Position numbers and translations under genes: made by a program
Shown: piece after piece, positions 36,601-51,600 of the stretch
Layout: each line of letters opens with the position of its first letter
Position numbering within the stretch: the stretch's first letter is position 1
The notes under the pieces: generated by a model
Database searches by the model: none
Seen by the model: the letters and a program-made list of their open reading frames with translations, nothing else
What the model was told of the DNA's origin: nothing
From: Malachius bipustulatus
Taxonomy: Eukaryota; Arthropoda; Insecta; Coleoptera; Melyridae
NCBI GenBank assembly: GCA_910589415.1
Contig: OU342632.1
Span: 35,973,637 to 36,037,636 of the forward strand
DNA: 64,000 nucleotides
Reading direction: 5' to 3'

Positions 36601-39600
36601 CTCAATACTGATTTCGGCTCGTTCTTTTCTTTTCGGCTTTCATCAACTTTTCCGTTTCTCCCGGACCGTAAAAGAAAAGAGCTTGTATGTATACGTTTCC
36701 TGTCTAACGAGTGGGTATAACTAGGTATAGAAATTTTGGTCGAAGGGTAAATATACTTTTCTTTAAATATTAAAAAAGCAAAAAAAATCGACAGCCTTTG
36801 AAAGCTCCCATATTCTGATAAAAACATCCGGGAAATTGAAGTACCTACCTATAAGTAATTATGTAAAGAAATAATGAGTTCGGAAACATTCAAAATTGCC
36901 TCGGGAATATGAGGCCATTCATAATTGATAGATACCTATTTATAGCCCCTGGAGGAAGATAATATACCTACCTTTAAAATTTTAAATTATTCATATCAAA
37001 AATCTCTTGAAACCGCTTGAACAAAAAATAATAAAAATACACCCAATCACGCATTCAATGAAAATTGCAATTAAATACTTCATCAATACTAGGTACTAAC
37101 TATTGACTACAAATTCTGCTTCATTCTGAAACGAAAAGCAGCGGTTTCTCCTTTATAAAGCTGCAGCACCAGCACCAGCACGAGCACCATACAACCAATT
37201 ATTTGATTTCCTGAGGCAATCAGTCGAGTTAAAATTCCGCCATTGGAAATTAAGCATAGGGCTTCCAGATCCAGAGAACAATTACTCCAGATATTATGTT
37301 CCAGATTCTCAGAGAGGCATTACAGGATCTAATATTTCTCTTTACTTTATTTACTCTCCCAACTCTTCAACTATTTCTTCTTGTACATTTACGAGTAAAT
37401 CACTAAAGCAGAAAGAAGTACACGGTATTGAATTAACACTCTCAAATAACATAATAGGGGAAACACCGAAGAAAAATGAACATAACTAGTTTGATCTCAT
37501 TGGGGGCTATCATATTTTTTTCACTTGTTTCTGCTATGAAGAGTGTCTGAATAAGTTATGGGTTCGCCACTGGGTCCTATGAATAATTCAAAAACACTTT
37601 TGCTTACACAATTCAAGAAAATACTGCAGGTTCCGCTTACAAGACAAGGGTGTTCTTTAGACGATGTTATTAACGCATACGAGTTAATGATATAATTGTC
37701 TTATATCCCAATAATACTCGTTTTAGTTCATTTATTGTTATTTCAAAAATTTTCGGTAATTTTTCGGTCAAAATTTCCTGTAAATTGTCAAAATAAACAT
37801 GTGGAAATTCAAGAAAGAAATGGAAATGCCAGAATAACTTTCCTTGGAGCTCATAAATTGTAAAATTGCAGAAATCTGAATATTGATCTAAGAACTAACT
37901 TAATTCCTAATGTTACTTATTTCCTATCTTAAGTACGGTACTTACGGTTGAGAATTCCAGGCTCAAAACGAAAAATCACCAAAGAAGTAACAGAAACCAG
38001 AGGTTCAAAAACCAGCTTTTGAAATGCTGGTTTTTTAGAATCTTATAGGTAACTTTGAATTATTGAAAAAAAAACTTTGAAGAATTATTGAGATAGGCGT
38101 AGGATGGAGAATAAGACAACTTCAATTACAAATACTGTCAAAACGCATTGGGATCTCGAAAACGGTTAGAGGGTCGGTTCGATCAGAGAAAAGGTGCCCA
38201 ATTTTATGTTTCTTAAAAACATTAAAGAAAACTTAGGCTAACTTTAGTTTTCACTTTCCAGTCGTTGCTGAAATACTCTGAAAAAACTGAAAAATCCAGA
38301 TTTCAGAATATTTCCTCTTATAGCCATATCATATCACTCATAATTATCGTTTTTATTATTGAAAAAATTCATTTTTTTTTTGTAGGTTGTCAAGAGCTAT
38401 CCAACTTTTAGAAAATTTTCAAAGCCGACTATTTTTCATGTGATTCGGTAAAGCTAGGAAACCAAAAATCGGTTGTATTCGAAAAAAATGTACATTTTAT
38501 TATATTTTCGAAAAAAATCCCTAATTGGCGTTAATATGACGTAATATTTCTTGAAAAAGTTTTTTTATGACATTATGTGAAAAATTGCTATTTTTTAAAT
38601 ATTACAATTATGAAAAAAAAAAATGTGATGGATTTCTGGTTTTCTTGTTTCCTTTTAATAGCGAATAACATGAAAAAATAATATAGCGGCATTGAGAAAA
38701 ACTAAAGTTAACTATAAAAACCTTAAGATCTAGCCGGCTTTGAAAATTTAGCGATTTTTGTATGAAAAATTTCAAATGTATCGACTTTTCTCAGTTTTTT
38801 CAGGTTATTTTAGCAACGCCTGAAGTTTTCCCAGATTTCCTTTTCGATTTTCAGTTTCTTCAGGATATTTCAGCAAGACCTGAAGTTCTACTAAATTTCG
38901 TTTCAGATTGTTGATAAGCATAAAGTAGTGTAACTTTCTCTAATCGAACCGCCCTCGTATTTCTTACCGTTTCCGGGATCCCAATGTTGAGAGCATCACA
39001 TTTTTAACCGCCCTCTAAAAGAGCTTTTCAACTTAAGAAGACAATTTCAAAGCCAACTAGATTCCATGGTTCACGTAGTCAATTTTTCGGTTTCTTAGTC
39101 CGTTTTAACGTTAACGTTTTTTTTATATATCATTCGATAAATCGAAGAAACCAAATATTCGAAAAAAAATTTACATTTTATTATTTTTTGGAAAAAAATC
39201 ACCATAATATGACGTCAATATGGTCTCATATTGCTTACATTAACATTTTCTTTATGACGTTATTTTAAAAAAATGTTATTTTTTTGAAAAGAGATTACAA
39301 TTAAAAAAAAAAAGATTAATTTTTGGTTTTCTTTTTTTATGCCGAATAATATGAAAAAACAATATGGCGGCCATGAGAAAAACAAAAATTTACTATGAAT
39401 ACTCTACGGGATCTAGTCGGCTTTGAAAATTGTATCGACTTTAGTATGAAAAATGTCAAAATGTCGAAAAAAAATTATCAACTTGCCAATTTTTTCAGGA
39501 TATTTCAGCCACGTCTTAAGTTTTCCTAAATTTCGTTTCAGATTTTGATTTTTTCAGGATATTTCAGCAAGACCTGCAGGATATTGTAAAGGGTCAATAA

Positions 39601-42600
39601 GTTAACGGGCAATTTTCTGTGGTCGTCTCTGAAGAAGGTATCGATTTTATGTAGAAAATTTTGCAATTTAGTTATTTTTGGCATGAAAGGGATTACAAAA
39701 ATGTTAATAAAAGTCATTTGATGTCGATACTAGCTTCAAAAACGAGCACAGAAATCTGTCCGTTAGCTTAATGAGCAGCCTTTATAATATCCACTGTTGA
39801 AGTTTTACTAAACTTTTTTCTAATTAAACCGACCTTTCTGAGATCCCAATGGTGATCATCGAATTTTTAACCACACTGTATAGAGGGAAATGATCGTAGT
39901 TATCATACTATCTTAATACCAACTGAGACAAAAAATTGGAAATAGAAGACTTGGTCGAAGAGACACCTATGCCTCAGTAACCTGCTTCTCTTTGACACCA
40001 TTAACAGGTCTTTTAGAACAGCTGTCATTGTACTTAAAATCAAAACATTGGATAACAAGGAAACAAAATGTCAAACTTGACAACTTTTGAAATCATAAAG
40101 ATTCAATTTTACGCGCCCCTGTTTCTTAAGTAGTCTCTAAGTTTAAGCAATCTTCAAAACTAAATACTCCCTAACATTTATACCTTTCCGATTCATAATA
40201 TGGTTGGTTTGGTTGAATCGCAACTCAATTCCAAAAGCCTACAGTGTAGAAGTAACATTTTTGTGATCTACAAAGTTAATACAAAGACGGTGCATACCTA
40301 CAGGGAAAGGTGAAGGAAAGAAGAGGATCGGGAAGACGACTTATACGTCCTGGGTGAGAAATCTTAGACGATGGAGCGGGACAACACCTGTAAAACTCTT
40401 CAGAATAGCAACAGATAAAGTAAAATGAACCACGATGATCGTCAATGTCCTTAGAGGATAAGGCACGCTAAGAAGACAAAAAGTATATGGGCCATCTAAC
40501 CAAAGATTTGTTGCGTATTCGAGGTTCGATAATCAATGACCCTACTCAACCGAATGATGATGACAACACGAAAAAATTTCATCAAATAGTGTTGCGTTGA
40601 AATTATCAGCAGAAAAATAGAGAGCGCATCCATCTATTGTCACCACTGTATTGTGTTGAGTCACAGTACAATCAAACATCCAAGCGGAAAACGACGCGCG
40701 CATTTCGGGCTTCAATCATAAGTCCTCTCTCTGTTATCTACAGAGCTTATGCGCCATCTACTGAAAGATTTGGCGTGCATCCGTGGTTCGATAATTAGTG
40801 ACTCTCGGAGTGATGATAATAGAAAACTTCTCAACACTTCAAAAACCTATCCTACTTGATATGTTGCATCGAAATTATCGACGCGACATGGAAAAAAGAC
40901 ACAGCACATACAGCACATCAATTATTGTCAGTTGTCGCCACTGTATTGTTCAGAGTCACTGTAAAATCTAACATTCAAGCAGACAACGACGCGCGCATTT
41001 CAGGCTTCAACCCTGAAGTCACACTATATCTGTTTTATAGCAAGGATAACAAAATCTGCTACGATTGCAGTTCAGTCATTACTAACTACATTGACAGTAA
41101 TAAATGAGCAGCCCTCTTTGACTGCTCAAAAATGACAACGAAGCTAGAATAATCAGCAGACGAACAATCCCGTCAACACGTCACGATTTTCTCTTGTTTC
41201 CTAAATTTTTCTTGATCACCTTCTCTATTTTTGCTTAAACACGAACAACCGCTTAATGGAAGTTAACTTAACTTTTACAGCTCATTTAAGATTCTCTTGT
41301 AACTTGAAACTTTTAATATTTTTACCACAATTACCTCAAAGTTCCTCATAATCGTTTTTTTTTTTTAATTTTTGAAATGATAGCCTTAGTAGGTTCAAAG
41401 GGCAGACGTAGTGGGTTCATAGAACATTTCGCCCAGCTGTATAATAATGTGGTTGACATATTTCTGTAATGTTTCGCTTTAGACAAGACGAAGTCTGCCA
41501 GTAAAGCAGGGCCCTGCTCATTATAAAAAAAGCTCATAAGCTGGAGCATAAATTCCCTGGAATACTTTTAATAAGATCCATAAATTAAGAAGAAGCAAAT
41601 TAATTCTGTTTCAAGTAAGGTCCATTGCTTATTCTTAATGACAAAAGAAATTTCCTTTTTAGTTCCATCCTGTTCGAGAATTTAATCACGAATTGCATAT
41701 TTTCCGTTGCGAGTCCCTTTGGCAGCTGCCTGTTTATCCTGTAACCAGATGGAAGTGCTTTGCTTTTTCTGTCAGATGATTTAAATCGGAGTACATTAAT
41801 TAAGACGAAAGAACGTCCCTGGACGTAATAAATGGAAAGCGAAGCCGCGTCGGCAAACACTATTTGCATTTCCGAAGAGAAAGAAATACTTTATTCAGCA
41901 AACTTATTATGCGCTAATTAAAATTCCTTTTCAAAGAAAACATCGCCAAATGATATCTGATGAATTTGTTTCCATGGCGCTCCAGGCGGCGAGGGAATAA
42001 GGCTGGCTTTGCTTTAACTACATCGCGTTCAAGGAGGGTTCATTAAAATTTGTACAAGCATGTGCGTGCCTACCTGATAATTCAATAATTCATCAAAAAG
42101 CACTGTTTGCTCTCAGTGATGTGCAAACTCGCGTGCATTAATGAAGTTAGATTTAGCTTGTTCGGATTTCATTCCCTTTACCTGTACAAACCGAAACGAA
42201 ACTCGAGGTCAGGATCGGAAAAATTACAGCAGCTGCCCTAAATGGGAATTCATTTTTTAATTTTAATCTTCGCTCCATCCTTATAATTGAGCACTTGAGC
42301 CTAAAAATATATCTCTTTAGCAGCTACAGCGCCTTTATTTCTTCACGTATATACGAACAGAAATTGTTACAATTTTTCAATATTTTTATAATGAAATAAC
42401 CAACCAAATAACGAAAATAACCGTAGGTGCTTGAAGCGAAATTGTCTGGAAAAAAAATCGTTAACATGAAAATGTAAGGAAAATCACCACCACCACCGGA
42501 TATAAAATTACTGCTGAACTCTGTTCAAATTTACAGCTATACATTACTGAAAAATGTGCAGCTTTAATTATATCTCGAGAGATTCGCCGTCAGTGAAGAG

Positions 42601-45600
42601 ATTTCAAGCTTTATTATAACGAGCTTAGGAATCTTGACCCAGAGAAGAGCTAAAAGTACTTCGGCATACCTAACCTACTATGAGATAGAAATATCCATGC
42701 AGAACTTTAGTAGGATCCTTGGCCCTAAGGTCGTTCAATGGAACAACAAAAAATGTTAGACAGTTTGAGTTATTACCTGTCAATTTACAGAAGGATCGAT
42801 TTTCACTATCCTGGATGTACAGGCACAAGTGGTAGACGAGAAATTACTCATTGTCATTAATTCACACAAAAATAATGATAATAATCTCTACAACTCCTAA
42901 ATTAATAGTTTTCATTATACATGATTATCGGTGATGAGAGCTTTAACAATTTGATGATGAGGGTTTATGAGGATGGGTGAGCTTTTCATGGGGTATCATT
43001 ATTAAAAGTATGTAAAATTACCACAAAGCTGGGGGGGGGAAGTAATCAACCTGATTGAAATGGTCCATAAAGCACCAAAGAACGTTACGGTAGTCGAAGA
43101 GAAAGTAAGGAAAGTGGTAATGGTCATAAGTCATAATAGAAGAGTTCGGATAGGAAGTACAATAGGTACGACTTGCTAACGAAAGCCTTATAAACTTGAA
43201 GCATGATCTCCAGAAACAAGTACAAAGTTATAAAAAATGGCCCTCCAGGGAGGAAGGGAGGAACGACTCTTCAGATCTTTGATGGGAGAAGAGAATTATT
43301 ATAAAGCAGACATTTTCCTTCAAGAAATAATTATTATTGTAGCACTATTCAGTGCAACATAATACCGCAATTTCTCTGGAAAGCAATCGAATCAATAAAA
43401 CGAAATCCCTTAATTTAAGCACGATTTCTACTCCTGAAGCTCAGTCTACGTTCATAAACTTAATCATGACGCCTCTTGTTGTAAATTTACCAGTACAGAC
43501 ACCGCTTAAGGTTTGAATGGAGTCAGTCGGAGAAATTGTAAGTCAGGAGGCGAGTTCCATGCGACTCCGGGTCCCCGCGTATTCCGGTCAGGAAGTGACA
43601 TGTTTTATTTCCAGCTCCCAGTGTCATTAGTGTTCCGACTGAGTCGAATATGAAATCTCGACTCGGGGAGTTATTCAATTGCTTCTTATATAGAGACCCG
43701 CAGACCGTATCAGAACTTTCCTCATTTCTCCTACACGCTGCCACAACGCTCGGGCAAAAACATTGCAGGGACGTGACGGTCGACAGTATTATCAGGCACG
43801 CTCGACGTCGGCCAAAAAACCCTGTCCGTAATTATTATACATAAATGTAATTCGGTACCGTCTTTATTAGAATGAGTTGCAAAACCATTCGCTTCGCCGA
43901 CTTAATCGTAATTGTTTCATAATTTAGCTTCATAGCGTTGCTATTATTATTGTCCCTTGTATTTCATTCGTGGCAGTTTTTAAAGAATTATCAACCCTCG
44001 CAAGAGTAAGACCTTATTCTTACAACCCCTACCTTGGAAGCACTTTCTTTCCCTCATACTGCAAGAATAAGCACATATAATGATATCCTCGTTATACTTG
44101 CTGCCTGTTATATATTCACTTCCCTTCATCGATGATGGGGAAGTCTTTCTGCAACCATCTCACATTACAGACGCGGTACTGCAAGTTTCATCTCAGTCCC
44201 TCCAAGTCCCCGCATTTAAGGGAGTAAATACTGTCAATATCAATAACCGCTTCCCGTCGGTGCAGGCAAATTAGACCTGTTTGAAAGCATTGAAATTAGA
44301 GCCCATCTCCCAGTCTGCATACATCTGCAGCGTCGGCATTTCCTTCCCCCTTCCTAGTCCTCTAAGAGCCGATCCCGTCGGTTATCGGGGGAATTCACTC
44401 ATTCGATTACCGCGAAATGCGCTTTGGTAAATACAAAATTATAGTGCAGAAGCAGTCGGTCGAGTTCTGAATCCTGAATCTATAATCATTCCTACGATTG
44501 ATCCAGAAAGTCTTAACATTACCATAATCCAAGATATTGAATGCGAGCTCTTAATTGATTTTTCAAGAAAGATTTCGGCATAGCAGAGTAACCTACCATT
44601 TTTCACAATATAAATTTTTTGAGCAAAATGTAACACTTTTTTAATTCTTATCATAAAAATTATCGCTCTTGCAATCGATTACCGCAATTCAACGTTCGCT
44701 TTGTGGGGAATTTAAGGGCAGAGACAGAGGAAATGCACCATCTCCATTGACAATTCACGGATGGATCATAGATGCAAGAACAGACCGTTCCCAACAAGAA
44801 ATGAATATGGGCAACAGCAGACCTGTCATAAATGCAGAGAATAATGAACGAGTGAGAAATGAATCTGACCACAGTCTTGCACGCTCTCTCTTAACATTTC
44901 TACAAGTTCTTGAGGAATTTTCCATTTGGACCTGCAATACCGTCATCCCTAAAAATTGAATAATAAGCGTTCAAGATTCTGTCAGAATATTCTCAGCGCC
45001 TTTAAAATCAACCCTGATTGATAACCTTGATTGATGTAATCAGTTTATGATGAATAACGATACACAAATCTTAGGGAAGTTCATGAAAAATCCAAAGGTT
45101 AGCTATGATATACTCATGAGCAAATTTGACTAACTATTGATTAGAAAACTAATTTCAGAATATTCCCTGACAAGGGATGAATGGTAAAAACTGCAGCAGT
45201 GATTAAAATTTTCCTCTTGGCTTTTGTATTCTTCCTTTAAAAAGCTGTTAGGTGACTTCATAATTAGCCTCCAACCTTAGTACTTTGCCCGTTTTTTAGA
45301 CAAAGCGATTAAGCAATTGGTGCTGGTGCTAAATCTGGTCTATAAGCTGATGGAGCAACCTGCTCGAGTCTTGACTTTTGCATGGGTCCATTGTCATACA
45401 GAAGTAAAACGCCATGTTTTCCTCCACATGACATTGATATGCCATCGCATAACTCTTTGTAAATTCGGCATCATCACAATGATCCAGATTTTGCCTCCAG
45501 TTACTGTTTTGTCCTAATCAGGATAACTCGTTCTCGGAGCCAATTTTGCATTAATCTTTGTCATGTCAAGGTACTCATAATTCAAAAAATGTCTGGTCAA

Positions 45601-48600
45601 CAGCACTGAAGTGAAGCACGGATCCCTCATTGTAGGATTGAAAATTGTGACATCGAAAAGAATCATTCCCTTAACAGCTTTTTTGGAGCAAATCGGTCAC
45701 ATAAAAGGGGAGCACCATTTGCAGCTTCGTCGTATGACGTCTCGTTCACCAGTTTTTCTTCTTATAGTTCTCCTTCTATCGCAGCATAACTATCACCATA
45801 GCTATGTCAACTGCTCTCAATGGTTGATTTAAGTTCATGACAACCAATCTCCCTAGTACTTTATGCGGGATTTTTTATCTCTTCAATATTCCTTCCGTTC
45901 ATAACTTACCCATCGTAATAGCTAGTTATGTAACCAGTTATGAAATGCATAATTTTGTGTTAATAGTGTAGTTACGAACAAACAACGACTCGCTTATTAT
46001 TACAAGAATTGTCACTGTTACCAAAATAAATCTCCGCATCAATGCAATGGGACTTCTAAAATAACAAGAGAGTCGTAAATAATGAAATAATCTCAAGTGA
46101 AGATACAGTCAACTTAACAACTACTACCAATTACACTAATCGTCCAAGTCTCATTTGAAACAGTCGTCGACAGTATTTCTGGAAAACGATCTGGCAACCG
46201 CAACAGAGATTCGCTCGACCGGCAACAACGCCCCGAGCTTCTTTCGCGGCATGCTTTACTGCAGAGTTAGAGAGCAAACAGCTTATTTCCACTGGGAGTT
46301 GTCAACAGAAGACTTCATCTCATAACTCAATTCTTGCACTCGTCCTTATCACAACAAGCTGCTGAGTACCCATTTCCCGCGCCAGGTGCTTGCCGCAGGG
46401 AACAGGGCAGGAACGGGAGGCTATATCGATAGTATTAGGATTTCCTGGAGACTGGAGTGGAAACAGCACTTCCTAAAATGTAGGGAGAGATCTAGATCTT
46501 GTTTTTTAGAGAAAGTTATAAACAAGTACCTACCATACTGTTTAGGAAAGGTTGATTATTATTGATGATTGTTCATGAGTGCGTAATATGGAATGAATAT
46601 TTGAAAAGAACATTATTTTGGGCATAATTGTAACAAAGTGATGTCAAGTGAAATTCTAAGAAGTGAAAAATTGTAAGTTGTAGCCGCAGGGATAGGAATT
46701 AGAACTATTCATCTTTGTCTTTTCTATGATAAAATGTCATTAAGAATGTCTTTGCGAGAGAAAAGTTATAAGTTTGTCATAAAAGTTGCGCATACTGAAT
46801 CGTCCTAGCCCCTAGCGTCACAAGCTACCGTTAATGTTACGCTAAAATTGCCTAAAAGAAAAAAACTAGAATCTTGTTAGAAATAATTTACCCTTAGTAG
46901 AGTTCAGTTCTTACTCCCAGGAGGGTGACGTCTTTTCCATATCAATAATTGACTCGCTTTAAGATATTGTGTAAGGGTCGGAAATATATAAAAAAATAAT
47001 TAGTACTGCTGAGTTGAAGAATACCAGCTGTGATAATGGAAGTGGGAGAAAAAAAAACTGTATGTATAGCACTAATTTCAAAAATTAATTCTGTTTATTT
47101 GGATTTAAGTTTTTTTCATTATACACATGCAGGGGTTCAAGAAGCAACAATTTTGATGAAAATTCAAAAGGCCTCCATTTTGAAACAAGTCGACCGATAG
47201 TGCCCAAATGCGATACCCGACCATTCCTTCCACATCTATGACTTCTATAAATAATTCAGTTCCATAAATTGTAAATTACGACCTGTAATCGAGTGACATG
47301 AACGGCTTTTGCGAATTTTGAAGGGACACCCTGTACAAACCGTCTGCCTTTAGAGCGCCGTTTTAACGAGAAACCAAAGTCCTCTATCAAAGTCTTCTAA
47401 GAGTTTAAGATTTCGCATAAAGAACTGGGATTCTCGAGAGGTGATCTTTTATACCCTTTCGAGTTGGCCGAGCTTCGGTCGCCGATCGTTTCAACTTCTT
47501 ACTAAGGGTAGACAAGCAGACAGTGTCTACATCAGGCGATCCTTGATGGCCATCAAAGTGGCCTTCTATGATTCGACGAACATAATTATAGATCTAGATT
47601 GGGGGTCGTCATTTTGAGCCGTTATTATAACTTTATTTTTGCATTAGGTATTTTGTAAATAAAAAAAATTGAAGAATCGAAGTCTTTTAGTGTCAACGAG
47701 ACAACAGGATGATTCTGGAAGAAAATTGCTCATTTTTGGAAAGGGGATATGGGCAAAAATTCTGTTTTTCGTCACCAAAAAAGCCACCTTTTTGGTGACG
47801 CGAGACCACTCCCGTTCAATTATTATTCTGGAACGTACTAGCTCTAGTTCAGCGACGAGAATCTTCTATACTGTTGTGGTTTCTTTCCGCTATAACGCTG
47901 CCGGTAAACTATAAGAGGTAGAGCATACCGCGAACATTATTATGGCTTCACCAAGATCAATCACTGCGCGATCGATCCAGACAAATCGAGATTCCCCTCC
48001 ATTCTATTTCTATAGTTACTCTCTGTACACTGAGAGTTGTCCGTTGTCATGCCACACTGATTCTGACTAAACAATTTCATTTAATTCGATTTGAATCGTA
48101 CACTTATTTCTAAGTCGAACCAGATGTGGTATCGCAGTTCGTGTCAGTGGCGTGTGTTGAGGAATAATGAATATCCTACAAATATATTATTTCGACAAGT
48201 TATTGACGAAGTAGTGCCTTGCAACTTTTTGATAACAAATATTATATAATGCAAGTAAATAAGAATCATAATAATTATTGTTATCATCATGATAGAAATA
48301 TCATGTCACCTACCCGCTGGTTGCCGTTTAAAAGAAAGAATAACACCTCCGTTTTCTTATTTGCAAGTAAAATATTCCAGCAATTTTACCACAAGACCAC
48401 GTACTAGGGAGTTCAATCGTTTCCCAGGCAAAACAAGGAAATAGATTTTTAGGCATTCGCGAAATTAAGTTACTCATAGTTTATCACACCGTACAATATA
48501 ACACAGGTAATTCTGCTAATTTCGTATTAAAAACGTTTCAAATCACAACAAAAACCTTATTTAGTATATTTACCGCTGACACTGACACTACTGAGAGTAG

Positions 48601-51600
48601 CGAATACAATCTTATCGTAATATCGTATCAATCTAAGCGTATCAAGACGCGAGTCGATACTTCCGTCTCACTCTCGCTCATCTTTTTAGAATTGCTGACG
48701 ATTCAAACGTATTTCTGACAATACGTCCCATTTTAACTAGATTGACTATGCAATGCAATAGAAGGAGTAAGAAACATAACGAGATGATGTATCCTTAGTT
48801 CTCACAACAGACAACTCTCAGTCTACAGACTTTAGTGTCCACTATTCTCTGAAACACACTAAATTTTTTATTGAAAATGCTCTGGGAGCGGTGCATAAGA
48901 AGAGATATTGATTCAAGTTGAGTTTGAATCGTTGTCAGTATTCCTCGGGAAACACATCACCCTTTGGAATGCTATTTCAAAGTGCTGCGATTCTATACAT
49001 GACTCATTCTAGGTGAGATCAAACTAGTCACGTCTTTTGAACACTTTTCATAAAAATATCTGTAAAAAAGGCTCAGGTCCGCTGCCTTTCTTCGATGTTC
49101 AAGACTATCTCCCTGAACTTTCAGGTGCTTCCCTGAAAATCGACAGAAGAGTATGAAGAAAATACTCCCGCCAACAAGTTCGTCTTCTCGGTAGCCGTGA
49201 ATGCAATACTTCCGTCTATCCATGTAAGTGGTGGAATGGTGATCCGGTGAAGTTCTGACTGACTGCCTTAGTGACCGACCAAAAATATTTCGAACCCTTA
49301 AAGCAGGAGAGAAGTTTATTCCCAATTCTTTAGTTATGAGATTCTTTGGTTTCGTCCATTATTTCTTTTCATCCGTTTCGAGAAAGGATGAAATTGTGGT
49401 GATTTGTGGCGTTGAGACTCTTTCGCCATTGACGAAAAGCAAGTTGTTTGGATGCGACAGCATCTTTGCATTTCTTTGGTTGTCTAGATTTGCTCTGTTG
49501 TCAGACTGATTGGAAATTCCTTGTAGCCTTATACCGTTTGAAACTAATCCTATTATAGCCGGGTAATGATGGCAACTACCATTGGGATTCAAATTTTCTC
49601 AAAAAAATCTATTTTAGAAAAAACTTAAGACCGAAAACTGAGTGGGTACCTACCATGGCATTTTACCTTAACCATTTGAACATTTATAGCGGCTTATGCA
49701 TCGCATATTAAACTATTGTGAGATTTGCTCACCTTGTAGATCCATAAAGAAGTTTTCGTCATAAAATGATGGCTATTATTGGCAATTTCGCCTGAATTCC
49801 TGCCTATATTAAATCCAAATTGCATCCACCGCGGTATTTCCGTTGGTATTTTCTAAAATTTATAAAATCCATTAAATAGTTTTACGATTAACAGTAAAAG
49901 GCTTGTGTTGCAGAGACAGTGGGGATAGGTCGATTTAATAAGTTTTAGTAGCGTCAGTTATGAACAGGATGGGCTTGCTGTAAAAGCCGGGCATCGGGGA
50001 CGTAATTATGTAGCAGTGGAATGGCTGCAGGACACATAAAAGTTTAAAACATGACTTGGAAAGCGAACGCCAAATAATAGAGCTGGCCGTAACGTACCTT
50101 ACATGTAAGTGGAAAAAACACAGCCGGGGGTGCGGAGTGTGGATTTAAGCAGCCCCCTGTCCGCTGATATAAACGCTCCGTTTTGCAATTCAAATTTCCA
50201 TTGTTTCTTCCGTGCTGATGTTTCGCTTCTCAATATCAACATTTCATTTGCCTCTTTGAGTACCCTGCCTATCTTTCACTTTATCCGGTACAGAGGAAGG
50301 ATAATAACATCACCAGTTTATTTTTCGTAAATCTTCCTGGGTAATAAGTATTCAGTATTCATCATCTCTGGGGGAAATTTTTGCATACTGGTAAATATTT
50401 ATCCGCTCCGCTGGCGCTGCTATTAATTAATTATTTATATTCATATGAATTTTCCTTCGAGCCAAAAAAAACTAGCTAAAGGAAACAATGTTCCAGGTGC
50501 TCAGTCAAGTTTCGTCTCATGAAAACTGGGAGTTTCAAAATGTCACAATATTATTTAACAGTTTCAAAAGCGAGTTACTTTTTATGAAAATGTTACAAAA
50601 CACGAAAACATGGGTGGAAAAAATTCTGCAAGCAAAAAATCAATATTTGATATCATCTCCCAAATATTTTTCAAGATATTGGTATGTGAACGAGAAGTAA
50701 CTACTTAGTAATGATTTGCTAACGGCTTAAACAAAAAATCTCTCCTTCCTTACAAACCTCCCTCCCTCCCCCCAGAACTTTTGAGTAAATGGTAGTAAAG
50801 AGTCAAGGCCACTTACCTGAACTCTGCACATCTTGAAAGCCCATTCTGCAAAGAAGCCAGGATATTGCCCTGCCAGTTTCAATACCAAGAAGACTATAAA
50901 TGTTCTCTGTTGTCACAGAAAAGGCACTCATCAGCACCAAAAAGGGTAAAAAGGTTATATTAAGTATTAAACAGTATACTTTGAAATTCATCGTTTGTAT
51001 CCGAAACAGTTCGTGAAAGTACCAAGTTATAGAGAACGCAATGTGATTCCTCCTTGCAGGTCACTGCTTCCCTTCTTTCTTTACTCACCAACATATCCTT
51101 GAGCAGCGCTCAGAGGATAACATAGCAAAAACATAACGACGTAATGTTTTTGTTGCGATTCGAAATCTAAAATGTTTATTGTTTTGTTTCAGTGACGTCA
51201 ACGACGTCCACAACAAGTACGATTTCAGCTGCCACGACAACAACAACCGACGGAAAGAAGGCGTTAGCTAGTAGTACGTCAGAAATTGCCAAGTTGGCTG
51301 TGAAAAGACAGAGGCCAAAGGCAGCCTCGCCCAACAGACAGGGTCCTCAACAGTGCCAGGTAAATATAATCCGGGAGAATATTCGAATCGAGTATTTCGG
51401 AATACCTTACGCTCCTATAAATAAACAAATAATACAGAGAAAGACGAATATTTCCGTTGTTTTGAGTCCGCCGCACGAATTCAGTTTCAGTTTATAAATT
51501 CATTTCGCTCCCATTTGGAAAAGCTACACGGCCTCTGTTTAGCTACATTATGAAACATTCGAGAGAAAAATCACCAGCCTCGGGGCATTTGTTGCTTTAG

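Larger units (their letters stand above)
30659..51192 (+). other. Intron 1 in window (20.5 kb), rich in transposon remnants
   Basis: It is bounded by gttagt and tttcag and splits a Val codon. It holds pogo/Tigger-like and PIN-like-family remnants (31.6-33.4 kb), a foldback element (34.2-35.1 kb), a rearranged repeat block with a nested MITE (38.1-39.9 kb), LINE tails (40.3 and 49 kb), a tandem repeat (40.5-41.0 kb), a mariner remnant (45.3-45.8 kb) and a short-TIR element (48.0-48.8 kb). In 35.2-38.0, 41.1-45.3 and 46-48 kb I see only AT-rich unique sequence without exons I can support. Confidence 0.8.

Noticed and set aside
40511..40532. ggttcgataat as a tRNA or SINE B-box
   Set aside because: No matching A-box or cloverleaf around it; it belongs to a tandem repeat.
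41346..41549. 67-codon - strand frame
   Set aside because: Possibly repeat-derived, but nothing specific enough was recognised.
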